Made by a program: the position numbers and the translations under genes. Under the pieces are notes generated by a model. That model was not told where the DNA came from and ran no database searches. It worked only from the letters and a program-made list of their open reading frames with translations. Of a stretch of 64,000 bases of DNA, positions 62,158-64,000 are shown one piece after another. Position 1 is the first letter of the stretch. Every line of letters starts with the position of its first letter. The stretch is from Oscillospiraceae bacterium (GTDB taxonomy: Bacteria > Bacillota > Clostridia > Oscillospirales > Ruminococcaceae), in contig JAETSI010000012.1 of the NCBI GenBank assembly GCA_021769725.1, positions 1 through 64,000 of the forward strand, in the 5' to 3' direction.

Positions 62158-62712
62158 ATGGATAACGGAGTAGAAAACTATTTCCGATTTCGTAACGGTG
62201 ACCGGAACGCCCTTGTTGAAATCATCCGTGATTACCGGGACGGAATGATTCTTTTTGCCAACAGCATTGTAAAGGATATGGAACTTTCAGAAGAAATAGT
62301 TCAAGAAGTATTTGTAAAACTTGTAGTAAAAAAGCCAAAATACTCAGGAAAAAGTTCTTTTAAAACCTGGCTTTACGCTATCTGCCGATATACTGCCATA
62401 GACTTTCTCAAAAGAACAAAAAAGCGCAAAGAACTCAATGCAGACGCTATTTACAGTCTGTCAGATGAAACTGATCTTGAAAAGGAATATATAAAGGAAG
62501 AACAACGGGTAACTGTTCATAATGCAATGAAAAATCTCAAAAATGATTACTGTCAGGTGCTTTATCTCACCTTTTTTGAAGGATTCGATAATACTGGCGT
62601 AGCCATGATAATGAAAAAAACAAACCGGCAGATTGAAAATCTCGTTTACAGGGCAAAAAAAGCTTTAAAATCAGAACTTGAAAAGGAGGGCTTTGTCTAT
62701 GAAAAATTATGA
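62158..62712 (+). CDS. ECF family RNA polymerase sigma factor
   Basis: This 184-residue sigma-70 family factor has only regions 2 and 4. Region 2 (about 20-90) includes VQEVFVKLVVKKPKYSG and FKTWLYAICRYTAIDFLKR. Region 4 (about 120-175) includes NDYCQVLYLTFFEGFDNTGVA and the recognition helix NRQIENLVYRAKKAL. The ribosome site is AAAGGAGGAATT. Its 3' end overlaps the start of a membrane protein gene by 14 bases, the usual layout for a sigma factor and its partner. Confidence 0.92.
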   Translation: MDNGVENYFRFRNGDRNALVEIIRDYRDGMILFANSIVKDMELSEEIVQEVFVKLVVKKPKYSGKSSFKTWLYAICRYTAIDFLKRTKKRKELNADAIYSLSDETDLEKEYIKEEQRVTVHNAMKNLKNDYCQVLYLTFFEGFDNTGVAMIMKKTNRQIENLVYRAKKALKSELEKEGFVYEKL

Positions 62713-63766
62713 CGAATTTGCAGAAGAAGTATTCCGTGAAGCTGACCGCAGACTTGCCCTCAAGAGAAAGCGTGCAGCGGCTATAAGGCAATATACTCTT
62801 GCCCTTGCAAGTATGTTTGCTATTATCCTCACAGGAACTTTCGTTCTTAAAAATGATACAGTGAGAGAAGCTCTTGAAAGAAAATTCAATGCGCAGAATA
62901 TCATAACCGACGAATCATCCGTAACTTCTCCTCCGGCAGATACGACCGACTCCGATCCCGAATCATATGCCACTGTCACTACGACCAAGACTGTAACATA
63001 TCCACAGGACAGTATTAACAGCACTACAGCGACAACTGCGGTGAGAACAGAATCCACAACCACTGCAAAAAAATCTCACGTCACAACAGCCTCTGTATCA
63101 GCATCATCAACGACAGCGTCAAGTACATATAAACTGACAGAGAACATCAGCGTCACCACTGCACGCACAACCAGTCTGCAATATGTCTCATCTACAGTGA
63201 CTGCGGAAAAAACTACTCATGCTACTGCTACAAAAACCACTCATACTACCGCAACTGCCACAAAAACCACCCATACTACCGCAACTGCCACAAAAACCAC
63301 CCATACTACCGCAACTGTTACAAGAACTACCTATACTACCACAAGCGGTTATTATACTACGACCACTAAGAGGACATACGTCACTTCTTCCACGTTTCCG
63401 CCCACCACCACATCATGGGCAACTGAAACGACAACTACAGCACCTAAAACAACAACAACAACAACAACTGCTGCCGTATCCCAGACGACCGTGGTCACTC
63501 AACCGCTTTACCCGGACATTGTACTGCCGGCAGAAACAGCTGATCCTTCGGGAAATACTACTGTTCCTGTCAATTATCGGTGTGCCGGTGAGCTGTCTGC
63601 TGATTTGCAGGTGGGCAGCCAAGCAGGCGTAATAACCATAGAATCCGGCGGCGTACAGTACGTGTGCGACGTTTATTCCCTTGCAAACAGCAGTCTCCTT
63701 GATTATGCAGTCCTATACATGAGAGAAAATCAGAAATGGCTACTTTATATATCAATCGTCACGTAA
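62699..63766 (+). CDS. Thr-rich single-pass membrane protein, possible anti-sigma/sensor
   Basis: I start this 355-residue protein at ATG 62699 (MKNYDEFAEE) after AAAGGAGGG. A cytoplasmic N-terminus of about 31 residues precedes one membrane segment (32-50). A long Thr/Ala/Ser-rich extracellular linker (about 75-280) with KTTHTTATAT repeats follows, then a C-terminal domain of about 70 residues with two Cys. The architecture suggests a sensor with the ECF factor, as RsgI-type anti-sigma proteins do for SigI. The N-terminus is short for an anti-sigma domain and lacks a zinc motif, so this is a hypothesis. Confidence 0.6.
   Translation: MKNYDEFAEEVFREADRRLALKRKRAAAIRQYTLALASMFAIILTGTFVLKNDTVREALERKFNAQNIITDESSVTSPPADTTDSDPESYATVTTTKTVTYPQDSINSTTATTAVRTESTTTAKKSHVTTASVSASSTTASSTYKLTENISVTTARTTSLQYVSSTVTAEKTTHATATKTTHTTATATKTTHTTATATKTTHTTATVTRTTYTTTSGYYTTTTKRTYVTSSTFPPTTTSWATETTTTAPKTTTTTTTAAVSQTTVVTQPLYPDIVLPAETADPSGNTTVPVNYRCAGELSADLQVGSQAGVITIESGGVQYVCDVYSLANSSLLDYAVLYMRENQKWLLYISIVT
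63224..63343 (+). repeat. Four 30-base coding repeats (Thr-rich linker)
   Basis: Four direct repeats of a 30-base unit lie in the Thr-rich membrane protein gene, encoding TATKTTHTTA and close variants. The second and third copies are identical; the first and fourth have a few changes. Being in frame, copy number can change without breaking the protein. Confidence 0.85.
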
Positions 63767-63971
63767 CGGAATTGAGCCTATAGTAATTCTGCACAATAAA
63801 TTTGCAGTGTTTTTGCCGAAGTCGACAAAAATAATATTTATATCAAAATGTACATAATTTCGTAACAAAATATTGAGAAAATATGGTATAATTTATAATA
63901 AGTATAAGTAACATCAAATCACTTTTGATAAAGATCAATAATTTTATCTGCGTTTGAAAGGGGAATAATTT

Positions 63972-64000
63972 ATGGCACATTCATCAAAACTCAAAAAGAC
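63972..64000 (+). CDS. Start of a further gene, truncated by the window edge
   Basis: An ATG after AAAGGGGAATAATTT begins MAHSSKLKK and runs off the right edge. A TATAAT at about 63887-63892 lies some 80 bases upstream, with no clear -35. Nothing can be said of the product from nine codons, except that the basic start would suit a signal peptide. Confidence 0.5.

Noticed and set aside
63224-63343. Regular 30-base repeats that might suggest a CRISPR array
   Set aside because: The units are contiguous with no spacers, in frame within a coding gene, and encode a Thr-rich linker.

Overview
The window reads as chromosomal DNA of an anaerobic, fibre-degrading member of the Firmicutes, most likely Ruminococcus (Oscillospiraceae/Ruminococcaceae). 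The grounds are four dockerin-bearing secreted proteins (one a GH10 xylanase), an intracellular GH94 cellobiose phosphorylase, ferredoxin-linked oxoacid metabolism (one-piece PFOR and a four-subunit VOR/KOR), a Gram-positive style fab/acc operon with FabK, many Gram-positive lipoproteins, strong AGGAGG ribosome binding sites, and promoters that repeatedly match TTGACA-N17-TATAAT. The species is not assigned; no search was run.

Layout. 1-7100: nine tightly packed minus-strand phage head and connector genes (terminases, portal, coat, protease-like, connectors, hub-like protein), with no integrase or lysis gene in view. 7160-10500: azlCD transporter with a lipoprotein, a phosphopantetheinyl transferase, and a small XRE regulator/membrane protein pair behind a 16-G tract. 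10500-20740: PFOR (nifJ), a lipoprotein, an XRE/small-protein/25-residue-peptide locus, cellobiose phosphorylase, a mutarotase-like protein and citrate synthase. 21000-26600: a zinc-ribbon plus TPM-like membrane pair, then a MinD-like ATPase with a four-subunit 2-oxoacid:ferredoxin oxidoreductase. 26700-30200: two adjacent dockerin proteins and a Na/phosphate transporter.

30250-43450: the fatty-acid block. On the minus strand run fabH-fabK-fabG-fabF-accB-fabZ-accC-accD-accA-acpP. On the plus strand, diverging from fabH, run fabD-aroE-aroK-amidohydrolase-LRR/dockerin protein. 43500-51600: guaB, three lipoproteins, typA/bipA, three tRNA genes (Pro, Thr, Tyr), a small acidic membrane protein with a structured leader, and rsmE. 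51700-58150: potABCD and a solute-binding lipoprotein coupled to an AEC carrier. 58500-64000: the GH10 xylanase-dockerin, rplM-rpsI with an L13-type leader, and an ECF sigma factor with a Thr-rich membrane protein, followed by the first codons of one more gene.

How the parts fit. Xylan and cellulose are attacked outside the cell by dockerin-borne enzymes. Cellobiose is taken in and phosphorolysed, pyruvate goes to acetyl-CoA through PFOR, and acetyl-CoA feeds citrate synthase and the fab/acc pathway. The phosphopantetheinyl transferase can load the acyl carrier protein. The most unusual signals are: a cohesin-like/dockerin protein next to a protein made only of dockerins; three tandem identical four-codon mini-ORFs in the leader of the ECF sigma operon; a G16 tract abutting the ribosome binding site of an autoregulator-like gene; a compact regulator plus Cys-containing peptide locus; a switch-like leader at 50718-50850; and a hairpin-rich interspersed repeat present twice.
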